Source: Hysterangium stoloniferum (taxonomy: Eukaryota > Basidiomycota > Agaricomycetes > Hysterangiales > Hysterangiaceae). Taken from it: DNA of 64,000 bases. The position numbers were made by a program, and so were the translations under genes. Positions within the stretch are counted from its first letter, which is position 1. Each line of letters opens with the position of its first letter. The DNA lies in NCBI GenBank assembly GCA_015178975.1, contig WHVD01000095.1, positions 248,001 to 312,000 on the forward strand, in the 5' to 3' direction. The notes below the pieces were generated by a model that was not told the origin of the DNA, did no database searches, and saw only the letters and a program-made list of their open reading frames with translations. This document shows, piece by piece, positions 10,660 to 21,808 of the stretch.

Positions 10660-11487
10660 TGTTAGGACCAGAAAACCTGCTGGGCTCTGGCCCCCATCCT
10701 ATATACACCTGACTCTCTATACCAGGTTACAGCTCACTGGAAAACCCACTGGGCTCCAGACCATCCTATATGCACCCAACTCTTATACCCACCAAGTTGA
10801 AGTCCACAACTGGACAACCTGTCAGCACCTGCACATCAAACCTGTCTATGCCTGACCCTGTGCCTTATGCACCAGTCATTGGCATACCTGCTGGGACCCA
10901 CACACATCAAACCTGTCTATGTCTGACTCCATTTCATGCACCAGTCACTGGACTCTGCCCAGACAACCCATCAGCTCTCCAACTGAGCTCCACTCCTGTT
11001 ATAGTCAAATGACCTGTCATGTTTTTGGACTCTGCCTCTGTTCCATTCTGTCCCCAACACCTAGTTTGGTGTTTACCCATCCCATTTCATGATTACTTGT
11101 CTTGGTCTTATTATTACCAGATTTGGTATTGCATACATTCAACAGTCTATACAATCTAGCTAATGCTGTACATACAATATGGTCAGAAAATTAACTAGGT
11201 TTTTGACTAAGTTCTTCCCGAGTCACTAAACACATCCTTCTCCATCCTCATCTCTCATGATGCTATTGACCCTGTCAGAGCCTGCAGGCTTCCGACTGGT
11301 CTTTGACATCAACCTACCAACCTTTGACCTACCAACTACACCTGGACTCCCTGGGTTTCCCATCTGCCTGTGCACTTGGACATCACGATCTCGCAAGGGT
11401 GCAGCCTATAAGCTGAAGCCAAATCCTACCAGATTATCTGCAGGTTTCTCCAGAAACCCTCCGCTAAGCTCTGCACACCTCTTAATA
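10660..11487 (+). mobile_element. Gypsy LTR of deleted element B
   Basis: It starts TGTTAGGACCAGAAAACC and ends CTTAATA, the counterpart of the CCTAACA end of element A. It carries the family landmarks CCTAGTTTGGTGTTTACC, CAGTCTATACA and AGCCTATAAGCTGAAGCC. It is directly followed by a primer-site-like region and the gag start at 11521. Confidence 0.75.
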
Positions 11488-11520
11488 GGATTTTCTGACC
11501 TGGACTCACAGATTGTCAAT

Positions 11521-13021
11521 ATGCCGCCAAGAAGAAAAGCACCTATACAGGAATCATTACCTGTTACCTGGACACTTGACTCTTTATTTCCCACTTAATT
11601 TGTATACCAGCCAGACACACAAACCAGCCAGACACCATGGATGTACCCATATCAAAGGAGTCCTGAAAAACCCAGATGATTATGAGCATGAGCATGAGTC
11701 CATGGCCCCTGACAAGGGCAAAGGTGTTGAAAATTCCCCATCCAATGAGCAACCACCACTTTCAGATCCCACTTCTGAGTTGTTAGCAATCACTTTAGAA
11801 AGATTGATGGATCACATGCTCAGAGAAGGCAAGAAGAAGGATCTGGAACCTCTGCAGTCAAAGGTCAACACTCTGGAACCCTTCATGGGTTCCAACCCCA
11901 ACAAACTTTCCACCTTCCTCATGCAATGTCACTTCAATTTCTGTGATCAATCCACCACATTCTCCATGGACTCCTGAAAAGTCAATTACAGACTCTCATA
12001 TGTACCTCTTGGGATCTGCATTGAATTGGTTTGAACCAGCTTTTAGCAGACTTTCTGAGGAAGAGCTGACCTGGCTAGAAGATTGGAATGCATTTGTTGA
12101 GGAGCTAGAAACAAACTTTGGCCAGTACAACCTGACTGAAGAAGCTCAGAATAGCCTCACCAATCTTGATATGAAGGGCAGCCAGCACATCATGGTCTAC
12201 ATTGTCCAATTCAACAATCTTGCAACTTGTTGTCAATGGGGTAATCCTGCTCTTCACCACCAGTTCTATGTCAGTCTGCCATCCTGCCTCAAAGATGAAG
12301 TCTCAAAAGGTGAAGATGGCAAACCCAAAACATTGTCCTGTATGCACCTCAAGGCTCAGAACATGGATGCACACTATTGGGAACATTGCCTGGAAGTTGC
12401 CCATGAGACCTCCATGGACAAGGTCAACAAGTCCACAGCAAACAAGCCCAACTATAACACCCCATCTACCAGCAACCAAACCTCCATGCACTCCAACTGG
12501 AAGAATGATACAAACTCTTCCAACAACAACAACAACAACAACAAAGGTCAGCAACCTGGAAAGCAAACCAGAAAACCTGACCTTACAGGCAAGCTCAGAC
12601 CCAATGGCAAACCTACCCCACAAGAAAGGCAGCATTGTTTGGACAACAGCCTTTGCCTCTTGTGCAGAAAACCCGGTCATCAAGTTGGTGATGCCTTTTG
12701 GGCTCACCAATGCTCCATCTGTTTTTCAACATTTTATCAATGATATTGTCACTGACATGCTTGATGTATGTGTCATTGTTTATCTGGACAACATTCTTAT
12801 CTACTCTGAGGACCCCACAGTACATGACAAACAAGTCAGCAAAGTTCTCCAAAGGCTCAGAAAACATGGTCTATTCACAAATGGTAAAAAATGTACTTTT
12901 GACACAGACTCTGTGGAATATCTAGATTTCATAATGGGACCTGATGGACTCCATATGGATGAAGCCAAAGTACAAGTCATCAAAGATTGGCCAGAACCCA
13001 GAAAAGTCAAAGATATACAAT
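11521..13021 (+). pseudogene. Gypsy gag joined to RT by internal deletion (element B)
   Basis: Gag begins MPPRRKAPIQES at 11521 and continues in several frames. A TGA at 11975-11977 follows FSMDS, and the frame resumes through NWFEPAFSRLSEEELTWLEDW to a zinc knuckle beginning CLLCRKPGHQ. The knuckle is cut there and runs straight into the RT palm (VMPFGLTNAPSVFQHF). Against element A this removes the stretch from about 23690 to 24925, which covers the rest of gag, protease and the first RT motifs. The RT active site reads YLDN instead of YLDD. The copy stops at 13021 where the fold-back mariner begins. It is non-functional. Confidence 0.8.
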
Positions 13022-13218
13022 CTAGACCCTTTAGCATTAGCCCAAAATAAATTCTAAGAATTATGAATAAATTATGATAGATGCTCTAATATCACAAAAT
13101 GTTGATTACATAACAATGATGTCATATGTCCATTTATGGCAATTTAATAATAGGATTAATGAAGCTTGTACATCTGAATGGTTTTGTTGCCTGTATTTTA
13201 TAAACCCCATATACTAAA

Positions 13219-13840
13219 CTAGTACTTGGTATACCCTCCCTTGAACTTAATTACAGCTTCAACTCTTCTAGGCATACTTTTTATCAATTTCTGACACACC
13301 TCCTTTGGTATCTTCTCCCATTCCACTTGACAGTGCTCCCAAAGCTCCTCCACTCCACTAGGTAGTGTGTTGTAGTCAGTTAGCCTCCTTTTAGATCTGG
13401 AGACTGTGCTGGCCATTGCATAAAAGTATAGCCATGGTCATCAAACCACTTTTGAGCAGTTTTCTGATATGCTTTGGCCCATTATCCTGCTGGAAGATGG
13501 TATCAGGTGGTGTTTCTTTGTAAAACTCAAGGGATTGCTGAAGTTCACCCTCCAAGATGGAGCAGTAAAGCTGTAAATCCATCTTCCCTTCAATCCTAGT
13601 GGCATATCCAATGCCTTCCCAATGCATGCAACCACACATCATCACACTACCACCACCAAACCTCAATGTTCCCTCCACCTGCCTATCAGTCAACCCCTCC
13701 CCCACCTTTTTCTACAACCACTTCCTTCCTTCTGACCCAAGACAATTGATTTTGGTCTCATCAGAGAATACAACTCTCTTCCAGACCTCCAGAGTGTACT
13801 CCTGATGTCTCTCTGCCCACTGTAGCCTCTCCCTCCTGTG
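13219..13840 (-). pseudogene. Mariner transposase C-terminal half, left arm
   Basis: Minus-strand blocks read VFSDETKINCLGS (part of the centre), GGGSVMMCGCMHWEGIGY, then FQQDNGPKHIRK and, after a frame break near 13400, VEWEKIPKEVCQKLIKSMPRRVEAVIKFKGGYTKY in pieces. The second catalytic D is present, but the N-terminal DNA-binding part is missing. Confidence 0.78.
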
Positions 13841-13842
13841 AG

Positions 13843-14302
13843 GTGGAGGGAACATTGAAGTTTGATGGTGGTAGTGTGATGATGTGGGGTTGCATTCATT
13901 GGGAAGGCATTGGATATGCCACTAGGATTGAAGGGAAGATGGATTCACAGCTTTACTGCTCCATCTTGGAGGATGAACTTCAGCAATCCCTTGAGTTTTA
14001 CAAAGAAACACCATCTGATACCATCTTCCAGCAGGATAATGGGCCAAAGCATATCAGAAAACTGCTCAAAAGTGGTTTGATGACCATGGCTATACTTTTA
14101 TGCAATGGCCAGCACAGTCTCCATATCTAAAAGGAGGCTAACTGACTACAACACACTACCTAGTGGAGTGGAGGAGCTTTGGGAGCACTGTCAAGTGGAA
14201 TGGGAGAAGATACCAAAGGAGGTGTGTCAGAAATTGATAAAAAGTATGCCTAGAAGAGTTGAAGCTGTAATTAAGTTCAAGGGAGGGTATACCAAGTACT
14301 AG
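13843..14302 (+). pseudogene. Mariner transposase C-terminal half, right arm
   Basis: This is the plus-strand mirror of the left arm: GGSVMMWGCIHWEGIGY, FQQDNGPKHIRKLLKSG, then a stop near 14130 and the C-terminal KSMPRRVEAVIKFKGGYTKY. It starts abruptly at GGTGGAGGGAACATTGAAG, where the palindrome begins, so it never had an N-terminus. Confidence 0.78.
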
Positions 14303-14554
14303 TTTAGTATATGGGGTTTATAAAATACAGGCAACAAAACCATTCAGATGTACAAGCTTCATTAATCCTATTATTAAATTGCCATAAATGGACATATGAC
14401 ATCATGGTTATGTAATCAACATTTTGTGATATTAGAGCATCTATCATAATTTATTCATAATTTCTAGAATTTATTTTGGGCTAATGATAAAGGGTCTTTT
14501 CAAAACAAAGAAACATCCAACGGTTTTGTTGCCTACTGTAGTATAGCCACCCTT

Positions 14555-15225
14555 TGTTAAGGTGCATGCAGGGCTTAGTGGAGGATTTCTGGAGAAACCC
14601 ACAGATAATCCAGTAGGACTTGGCTTCAGCTTATAGGCTGCACCCTCGTGAGATTGTGGCATCCAATTTCAGACAGGCAGATGGGAATCCTGGGGAGCCT
14701 GGGAGTAGTTGGTGGGTTGAGGGGTTGGAAGGTCGATTGCGGGAATCCTGCAGAGGTCAAGGGATCAGGCAGTGATGGGTTGGGGGTCAAGTGATAGATA
14801 GGTTGGAGCCTGTGGGCTCTGATGAGGTAAATAGTGGTGTTTCAAAGAGAGGAATAGAGCAGAAAATATACTGAGATTACTGGGGAGATCTAAGCTGATT
14901 TTCTGACTGGATTGTATGTACAACATCTGCCAGACTATATAGACTGTGGAATGTGTGTTATATCAAATCCAGTAATAATGAAATCCTAAACAAGTAATCA
15001 TGAAACAAGAGTAAACACCAAACTAGGTATTAGGAACAGAATGGAATGGAGGTGGAGTCTGAAACATGACAGGTCATTTGACCATAACAGGAATGGGGCT
15101 CAGTTAGAGAGCTGATGGGTTTTCTGAGTGGGGTCCAGCGACTGATGCATGGGACTGGGTTGGAGATAGACAGGTACAATGTGTGCAGGTCCTGGTAGGT
15201 ATTCTGGTGACTGGTGTTAAGAACA
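14555..15225 (-). mobile_element. Inverted gypsy LTR
   Basis: The minus-strand reading starts TGTTCTTAACACC at 15225 and ends CCTTAACA at 14555. It holds the same landmarks as the other LTRs, including AGCCTATAAGCTGAAGCC in reverse complement at about 14640. It stands opposite to the LTR at 10660. No target duplication is visible. Confidence 0.72.
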
Positions 15226-15548
15226 GAAAACTGACTGTTGTCAGAAGACTGACAGACCAAGTGGAAGGTGTAATGTATTCAGGGGTTTTTCTTAGATAGC
15301 TCAATATATGCTATAGTGTCACAGAGCTTCAACAATAAAACAAGCAAAGGTCCAGTAATTTAAATACTGATAGATTAATGAGCTGCGCTATGAAGCTTAA
15401 ACAACTCAAATCAATGCTTATTTTGATTATTGAAAGGTTCAATAGAACAATATATGACTCTTTTAGCAAATAAAAGAACTACTCCTTGAGAATAGGGGCT
15501 AGAAGCTGAGTATATGTGCAGTAACTTAGCAGAGACTTGATATAAAGC
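15226..15548. other. No gene seen
   Basis: An AT-rich stretch between the inverted LTR and the left LTR of gypsy element A. No coding or structural signal was recognised. Confidence 0.4.
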
Positions 15549-16601
15549 TGTTACAACTGGAATTCCCACCAGACTCCGGACACTAACTTACATGCACCCA
15601 TGCCCTATACGCACCGATTGTCAGTTTACCGGACTTCCTGCTGGACTCTGTACATCAGACTTGTCTACATTCGACTTTGTTACATTGTGTTTCAGTCACC
15701 AGAATATTCGCTGGACTCTGTCTCTGTCTATGTCTGACCTCATCCCACGCATCAGTCACTGGACCCCACTCGGAAAATCCATCTTCACTCTAACTGAGCC
15801 CTGTTCCCATTTTAGTCAAATGACCTGTCACAATTTGGACTCTGCTCCCACTCCATTTCCCATTATAGTTTATGATTTGTCATGATTCAGACTCTGCTCT
15901 GTCCCGTCCCATTCCTAACACCAAATTTGGTGTTTACTATTCTCGTTTTATGTTTTGCTAGTTTCATTTCATTATTACTGGATTTGGTATGTCATTCATT
16001 CCATGGTCTATATAGTCTGTGTGATGTATTAGCCTTATTTTAATACTATTTTCTGAAAAAGGAGTCCAATGCTCTATCAAAATGTGCAAATACTCAATTC
16101 ACTGCAAGGTAAAATAATTTAAGTATTTGATATTAATCAGTGACAGCCTAAATAGACTTAGAACCCCTGAAGTCAAGAGTTTACTTGAATATATGCACCC
16201 TACTTCGCAAAGAAGGTTTTGAGAGCTGCTTGTGCAAGCTTGTTCTTTTTCTGTAAAAACACTACTAAAATATGAATAAAAATTCACTGATTCTGAAACT
16301 AGATTCAACTTCAATTCTAGCTAGTTTATATATATTTTATACTATTTATCAAACAGTAAAAATATTTATAAACAGGTCAAAAGATTAGATATAGAATAAA
16401 ACACTATTTGGCTAATATATGCTTTATTTACACTAACCTACAGGGTCTACTGTGATACTAACTTATCAGGATCTTAATGTAGTCTTAAGGATTCTGCAAG
16501 AATATTCTCAGTATTTGTTTATGCCAAAAACCGGGTAGAAATTAGAATATATGTATTTCTAATCTCAATATAACCTAAAATATTTATTACTTTAATTGAT
16601 A

Positions 16602-16850
16602 ACCAACTACTCAACTAGAGGTGGATTAGTAATAAAGGATAGCCAGCTACTCAACTAAGAGGTGGCAAAAGGGGAACAAGATTGTTTGTCAGAAGCTCAA
16701 CTAGAGGTGACAAGGGGGTAGGATTATTATGTCAGAAGCTCAATTAGAGGTGACAATGGATCCTGAGATAGCTTAGGTCAGCAGCTCAACTAGAGGTGAC
16801 TAAGTGTTTGTATATATTTATCCAACAGCCCAACTAGGGGAGGAATATAA
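16602..16850 (+). repeat. Degenerate ~47-bp tandem repeat
   Basis: About six units share AGCTCAACTAGAGGTGAC. They start near 16602, 16643, 16690, 16736, 16780 and 16830, inside the 1.34-kb LTR-like element. Confidence 0.7.
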
Positions 16851-16989
16851 CTGCTGATGCAGTGGCACACTGATGTGGTGTAGTAAATGGGTTAAAATAA
16901 GTTATATTTCAGTGGTGGAGCAGACCTCCTTATATACAGTAAAATCTGAGACATGGGAGAATGTTCTAGCTACTTGTTTTACCTATTTT

Positions 16990-17261
16990 TGTTAAATTTG
17001 ATGATGAAACACACCTTTTTTATAGGGGGAGTCCACCAATTATTGCAACTTTTCATATGAAGATGCTAATTGTGGACCATGCATTTGGAGGTTAATGTGT
17101 GTCAGAACCACTATACACCTCCCAGAGCATCCAACCTATATTGTCAGGAGTGCTACACTAACTGACACAAGATATTGAGACACAAAGTACTTCTATTACA
17201 AGCTTATTAAACCCTTGTATATTGTGTATTGCAATAGAGTCAACTCATACTATTTTTAATA
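16990..17261 (+). repeat. Copia 5' LTR
   Basis: 272 bp, starting TGTTAAATTTGATGATG and ending TATTTTTAATA. It would carry the promoter of the element. Confidence 0.92.
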
Positions 17262-17277
17262 GGTTATGGGCCCCGGC
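17262..17277 (+). promoter_or_regulatory. Copia primer binding site
   Basis: GGTTATGGGCCCCGGC follows the 5' LTR directly. Its complement contains CCCATAACC, like an anticodon arm of initiator tRNA-Met. This would fit priming by a half-tRNA as known for Drosophila copia. The tRNA match is inferred from memory. Confidence 0.5.
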
Positions 17278-17425
17278 TTCTAATTGTAATACACATTACT
17301 ATAAGTACTTGAATTTGGAGGCATAACAAACCAACTTTTGTGTTTGGTTGAGCCTGTCACTTTTGCTTGCATAAGCAAGAAACCTTAATTTTCGGATTTT
17401 CGAAAATTTCCCTACTGTGTCAAGC

Positions 17426-20400
17426 ATGACATCCTCAGAATCATTACCAAAATTCAAACCATTAAACAACCAAAATTATCCAGAATGGTCTGGAGAAATG
17501 AAGGCATGGTTGATGAAGTTGGGTTATTGGAAGCTTGTTTGTGGAAAAGAAATCAAGCCAGTAAATGGCAGTGATAACATTGAGAAGTGGGAAACAAAGG
17601 CAGAGAAAGCAGCTGCAGAGATATATCTTATGGTGGAAAATGATCAGAGGGTGCATTTCTGTGGATTTGAAGAAGATCCAATCAAAATGTGGGACTTGTT
17701 GGAAAGGACACACTTACAACAAAAACCAGGAGCCCGCTTCAATGCATATGATGATCTATTCTCAATCCAAAAGGATGAAAAGGAGTCTTTGATGGATTTG
17801 GGTGTCAGAATTGACAAAGCAATGGGGACTATTCAAAACCTGCGCCCAAAGGACTTCACAATTGTAAAATTGGATGAAGAATTACAATGCATGGCACTCA
17901 TCCGGGCTCTTCCTGAGGAATATGCACACCTCTCCTCATCATTATTACTCATGGAGAAGTTGGACAAGAATACCATTCTCCAGGCATTTAGAAGCGAGGA
18001 ACTAAATCGCAATCGCCGTGGAGAAATGGTTAATAGGGCCAACGCACCCATCAAGCATCGAAAAAAGATGGTTTGCTATAATTGTGACAAGGAAGGGCAC
18101 CTCAGCTATGACTGTCCAAAGCCAAGGAATAAAGAAAAGATACAGCAATACTGGCAGTCACGCAATAGTGCTAACAAGATGGAAGAGGCAAAAATAGAGG
18201 AAGTAGAGGAACAGACAGGAAAAGCAAGTGTCTTTTCACAACATGATGCATGTGCAACCTCAGCTAATATCTATGATTGGAATACAGACACAGGGGCCAC
18301 ATCGCATATGACACCCCATTACAACTGGTTTCACACCTATACCCCATACAGAACACCAATAAAACTTGCAGACAATAGAATTGTATATTCTGAAGGTGTT
18401 GGGAGTGTTATTTTTCAACCAATCATTGATGGAAGAGTTAGCCGGGAGGTTGAATTCACAAAAGTATTACATGTTCCAGCTTTACATAATAATCTTCTTG
18501 CTGTCCTATACCTCACACGTTATAAAGAATTTGATGTACACATTTCATCCAAAACCATAAGATTCAATCGCCATGGGAATCTTTTATTCACTGCATCAAT
18601 CACTGATCGAAATGTGGGCTACTTGGATGGCAAGACTATTATAAATAAAATGGAGAATGTGCACATGTCCTCTACTTTACCTCTAGATCTGTCTCTGTGG
18701 CATAGAAGATTGGGACATCACCACTATGAGGGGATAAAGAATCTAATGAGAAGAAACATGGTTAAAGGATTGGTACTCAATTCAAAGGCTAAACCAGATC
18801 CAATTTGTGAACCATGTCTTGCAGGAAAGATGCATGCCAACCCATTTCCCCCCTCAGAACATCACTGCAATGAACCTTTGGAGTTGGTACATACAGATGT
18901 ACATTATATTGGCACAAGATCCCGATCTGGATGTTACTATTGGGTTACATTCATTGATGAGGCTTCAAGATTCTATTGCGTCATCCCAATCAAGTCCAAA
19001 AGTGGTGTTTTCTGGGCATTCAAACGGTACAAAGCATTTGCAGAAAACCTCCTTGGACGGAAAATAAAGAAACTTAGGGATGACAAGGGTGGAGAATACA
19101 TGTCAAGCGCATTCATTGAATTCACTGATAAACATGGTATCTTGCGTCAGCATACAGTCCGTAATAGACCTCAGCAAAACGGAATGGCAGAGCGTGCAAA
19201 CCGGACATTAGCAGAAGGGATTACAACCATGCTAACAGAGTCTGAACTACCCAAGAACTTCTGGGAGTACTGCCTGGCTGCATTTGTACACATCTGGAAC
19301 CACTGCCCATCATCTGCCTTAAAGGACAAAACCCCGTATGAAATTTGGCACAAAAGGAAACCAAATATCAGTCACATCAGAGTTTGGGGATGCATTGCAT
19401 ATGTCCACATTCAAAAGGATAAACGATCAAGCCTGGGATCTCACATGGAGAAATGCATCTTCATTGGGTATCCTGAAGGGTATAAGGGATGGTTATTCTA
19501 CAACCCATTGACAAGAAGGATAGTGATCAGTGAACGAGCTGAATTTGATGAACGATACACATGGAAACACCAACCACCACAAGTTCCAGATACTGGTGGG
19601 AAGGATGAATCAAGTACTAGGGATTATATCCCAGGGGGTCCAGTTGTTGAAGAAGATGATAATCCACCGAGTGAATTACCAACTGCCCCTGTGGAGGATC
19701 ATGAATTCCCTGTACCTGAATCCGAAGACAATGTTATCACACCATCCCCCCAGATCACAGATAATGAGGAGGAGGAAGAGGCGGAGGAAGATAACAGACC
19801 AATTGCTATTCGAAAACCTTTGCGCAACAAAAAACCTCCTAATGAATGGTGGAAAACCTGGGAACCCAATCCTACCACTTCTGACAGTACCAATGAAGTG
19901 GAATTGGAGGAGGCACATGTGTCAACTATTTCTGAACCAAGGACATTTACAGAGGCAATGAATGGTCCACAGGCAAGACAATGGAGAGAGGCAGCCTTGG
20001 AGGAAATGAACATACACATGAGCAATGGAACTTGGACCATAATGAAACTACCACCAGGAAAAAAGGCTATAGGATCAAAATGGGTTTTCAAAGTGAAACG
20101 AAAGGCAGATGGATCAATAGAACGGTTTAAGGCACGATTGGTTGCTAAAGGATACAACCAGAGACCAGGATTTGACTATACAGAGATTTTTGCCCCAACA
20201 ATGCGCCATGCTACTATTCATCTAGTATTAGCACTGGCTGCAGCAGAAGGCCTTCACCTCCGATCAGTTGACATATCACATGCATTCATCAACAGTGATA
20301 TTGATGCAGAAATATACATGGTCCAGCCAGAAGGATTTCACCAAGGAGGATCAGATGTAGCATGTAGACTAGACAAGTCACTCTATGGACTCAAGCAGGC

Positions 20401-21496
20401 AAGCAATCTCTGGAGCAAACACCTGCGGAGTGTACTAGAGAAAATGGACTTCAAGCGGATTTATTCTGATCCATCGGTCTATATCTATCAACGAGATGGA
20501 ATCAAAGTCATTGTTCCCATATTTGTAGATGACATCACCCTTGCAGGACCATCTGAAAAAGTCCTGGATGATTTTGTAGCTGAATTGGCTACACATTTCA
20601 AACTCAGGGATCTAGGACCTACATCTTTCCTATTAGGCATTGAAATCACACGAGATCGAGAAAAGCGGACTATCTCTCTATCACAACGCCAATACATCTT
20701 GAACAAATTACAGGAATTTGGGATGTCAAATTGTCATACAGTGGGTACACCCATGGATCCAGGGGCAAAACTATCATCAGATCAGTCACCCAAAACCATG
20801 GAGGAACAGAATGAAATGCATGACATTCCCTACATTAATGCAGTTGGGTCCATGATGTACTTGGCCACTACCACCCGTCCCGACATTGCATACACTGCAG
20901 GAGTATTGGCTCGGTTTAATTCAAACCCTGGTATAGCACATTGGAAGGCTGTCAAGCATCTATTCCGATATTTGAAGGGAACTATGGATATGAAACTCAC
21001 ATATGGTCCTGATCCATTAAATACAGATCTATTCGTTGGCTTCAGTGATGCTAGTTATGGTGGAGACAAGGACAGTGGAAAATCAACAACAGGGTACATA
21101 ATCAAAGTGGGATCAGGAGCAGTATGTTGGAGCAGCAAACTACAACCAATTGTGACACTATCCACCACAGAAGCTGAATATGTTGCTGCAGTTGCAGCGG
21201 GGAAGGAGATCTGTTGGATGCAGAACCTGTTAAAGGAATTGGGATACAAGGCACCATGTCCATCAAAACTCTTCATTGACAACCAGTCAGCACTAACTGT
21301 AGCCAAGAATCCAGAACATCATGGACGAATGAAACATCTGGACCTATGCTACTACTGGTTACGTGACATGGTAGAAAAGGAATCAATCAACCCTATCTAC
21401 CTACAAACAGATGAAATGCCAGCAGATATCTTAACCAAAGCATTACCAAAACCAAAGGTGGAAAAGTTCAGATCTATGATGGGATTAGGAAATTGA
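17426..21496 (+). CDS. Copia Gag-Pol polyprotein, intact
   Basis: The single frame has 1,356 codons plus stop from the ATG at 17426; an in-frame GTG at 17417 is not needed. Domains in order: gag (from YPEWSGEMKAWL), zinc knuckle CYNCDKEGHLSYDC near residue 217, protease with DTGA near 287, and the integrase zinc region (WHRRLGH, then CEPCLAGK). The integrase catalytic core has D in TDVHY (~490), D in DDKGGEY and E in NGMAERAN. RT follows with LYGLKQASNLW and FVDD near 1034 (a variant of YVDD). RNase H comes last, with FSDASYGG near 1207, STTEAEY and DILTKALPKPK. All catalytic residues that can be located are present. No internal frameshift separates gag from pol, which is usual for copia. Function: copying the element RNA to DNA and inserting it in the genome. 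The element could still be mobile. Confidence 0.95.
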   Translation: MTSSESLPKFKPLNNQNYPEWSGEMKAWLMKLGYWKLVCGKEIKPVNGSDNIEKWETKAEKAAAEIYLMVENDQRVHFCGFEEDPIKMWDLLERTHLQQKPGARFNAYDDLFSIQKDEKESLMDLGVRIDKAMGTIQNLRPKDFTIVKLDEELQCMALIRALPEEYAHLSSSLLLMEKLDKNTILQAFRSEELNRNRRGEMVNRANAPIKHRKKMVCYNCDKEGHLSYDCPKPRNKEKIQQYWQSRNSANKMEEAKIEEVEEQTGKASVFSQHDACATSANIYDWNTDTGATSHMTPHYNWFHTYTPYRTPIKLADNRIVYSEGVGSVIFQPIIDGRVSREVEFTKVLHVPALHNNLLAVLYLTRYKEFDVHISSKTIRFNRHGNLLFTASITDRNVGYLDGKTIINKMENVHMSSTLPLDLSLWHRRLGHHHYEGIKNLMRRNMVKGLVLNSKAKPDPICEPCLAGKMHANPFPPSEHHCNEPLELVHTDVHYIGTRSRSGCYYWVTFIDEASRFYCVIPIKSKSGVFWAFKRYKAFAENLLGRKIKKLRDDKGGEYMSSAFIEFTDKHGILRQHTVRNRPQQNGMAERANRTLAEGITTMLTESELPKNFWEYCLAAFVHIWNHCPSSALKDKTPYEIWHKRKPNISHIRVWGCIAYVHIQKDKRSSLGSHMEKCIFIGYPEGYKGWLFYNPLTRRIVISERAEFDERYTWKHQPPQVPDTGGKDESSTRDYIPGGPVVEEDDNPPSELPTAPVEDHEFPVPESEDNVITPSPQITDNEEEEEAEEDNRPIAIRKPLRNKKPPNEWWKTWEPNPTTSDSTNEVELEEAHVSTISEPRTFTEAMNGPQARQWREAALEEMNIHMSNGTWTIMKLPPGKKAIGSKWVFKVKRKADGSIERFKARLVAKGYNQRPGFDYTEIFAPTMRHATIHLVLALAAAEGLHLRSVDISHAFINSDIDAEIYMVQPEGFHQGGSDVACRLDKSLYGLKQASNLWSKHLRSVLEKMDFKRIYSDPSVYIYQRDGIKVIVPIFVDDITLAGPSEKVLDDFVAELATHFKLRDLGPTSFLLGIEITRDREKRTISLSQRQYILNKLQEFGMSNCHTVGTPMDPGAKLSSDQSPKTMEEQNEMHDIPYINAVGSMMYLATTTRPDIAYTAGVLARFNSNPGIAHWKAVKHLFRYLKGTMDMKLTYGPDPLNTDLFVGFSDASYGGDKDSGKSTTGYIIKVGSGAVCWSSKLQPIVTLSTTEAEYVAAVAAGKEICWMQNLLKELGYKAPCPSKLFIDNQSALTVAKNPEHHGRMKHLDLCYYWLRDMVEKESINPIYLQTDEMPADILTKALPKPKVEKFRSMMGLGN

Positions 21497-21535
21497 ACAG
21501 ATATGGGATTAAAAAAGTGTTTCATCAAGGGGGTG

Positions 21536-21808
21536 TGTTAAATTTGATGATGAAACACACCTTTTTTATAGGGGGAGTCCACCAATTATTGCAACTTTTC
21601 ATATGAAGATGCTAATTGTGGACCATGCATTTGGAGGTTAATGTGTGTCAGAACCACTATACACCTCCCAGAGCATCCAACCTATATTGTCAGGAGGTGC
21701 TACACTAACTGACACAAGATATTGAGACACAAAGTACTTCTATTACAAGCTTATTAAACCCTTGTATATTGTGTATTGCAATAGAGTCAACTCATACTAT
21801 TTTTAATA
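21536..21808 (+). repeat. Copia 3' LTR
   Basis: 273 bp, one G longer than the 5' LTR (AGGAGGTGC instead of AGGAGTGC) and otherwise the same by eye. A polypurine tract (AAGGGGGTG) precedes it. Confidence 0.92.

Larger units (their letters stand above)
13023..14538. mobile_element. Fold-back Tc1/mariner derivative, copy 1
   Basis: The segment is a long imperfect palindrome. The left arm (13023-~13681) and right arm (~13843-14538) are reverse complements around a ~160-bp single-copy centre. Each arm encodes the C-terminal half of the same transposase in opposite orientation. The right end is GTTGCCTACTG followed by TA. The left end lacks about 40 bp of terminal sequence where it meets the gypsy remnant. 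The same structure recurs at 48811-51350. Confidence 0.8.
16990..21808 (+). mobile_element. Full-length, probably recent Ty1/copia element
   Basis: Two LTRs (16990-17261 and 21536-21808) differ by one G, and the element is flanked by the duplication ATTTT (16985-16989 and 21809-21813). A single uninterrupted gag-pol frame fills the interior. LTR ends are TGTTA and TAATA, so the usual terminal CA is TA. Near-identical LTRs and an intact frame indicate a young insertion, the youngest layer in this nest. Confidence 0.93.

Noticed and set aside
16600..16860. CRISPR-like array
   Set aside because: Repeats are degenerate, spacers are not of constant length, and the setting is eukaryotic; it is a tandem repeat inside an LTR-like element.
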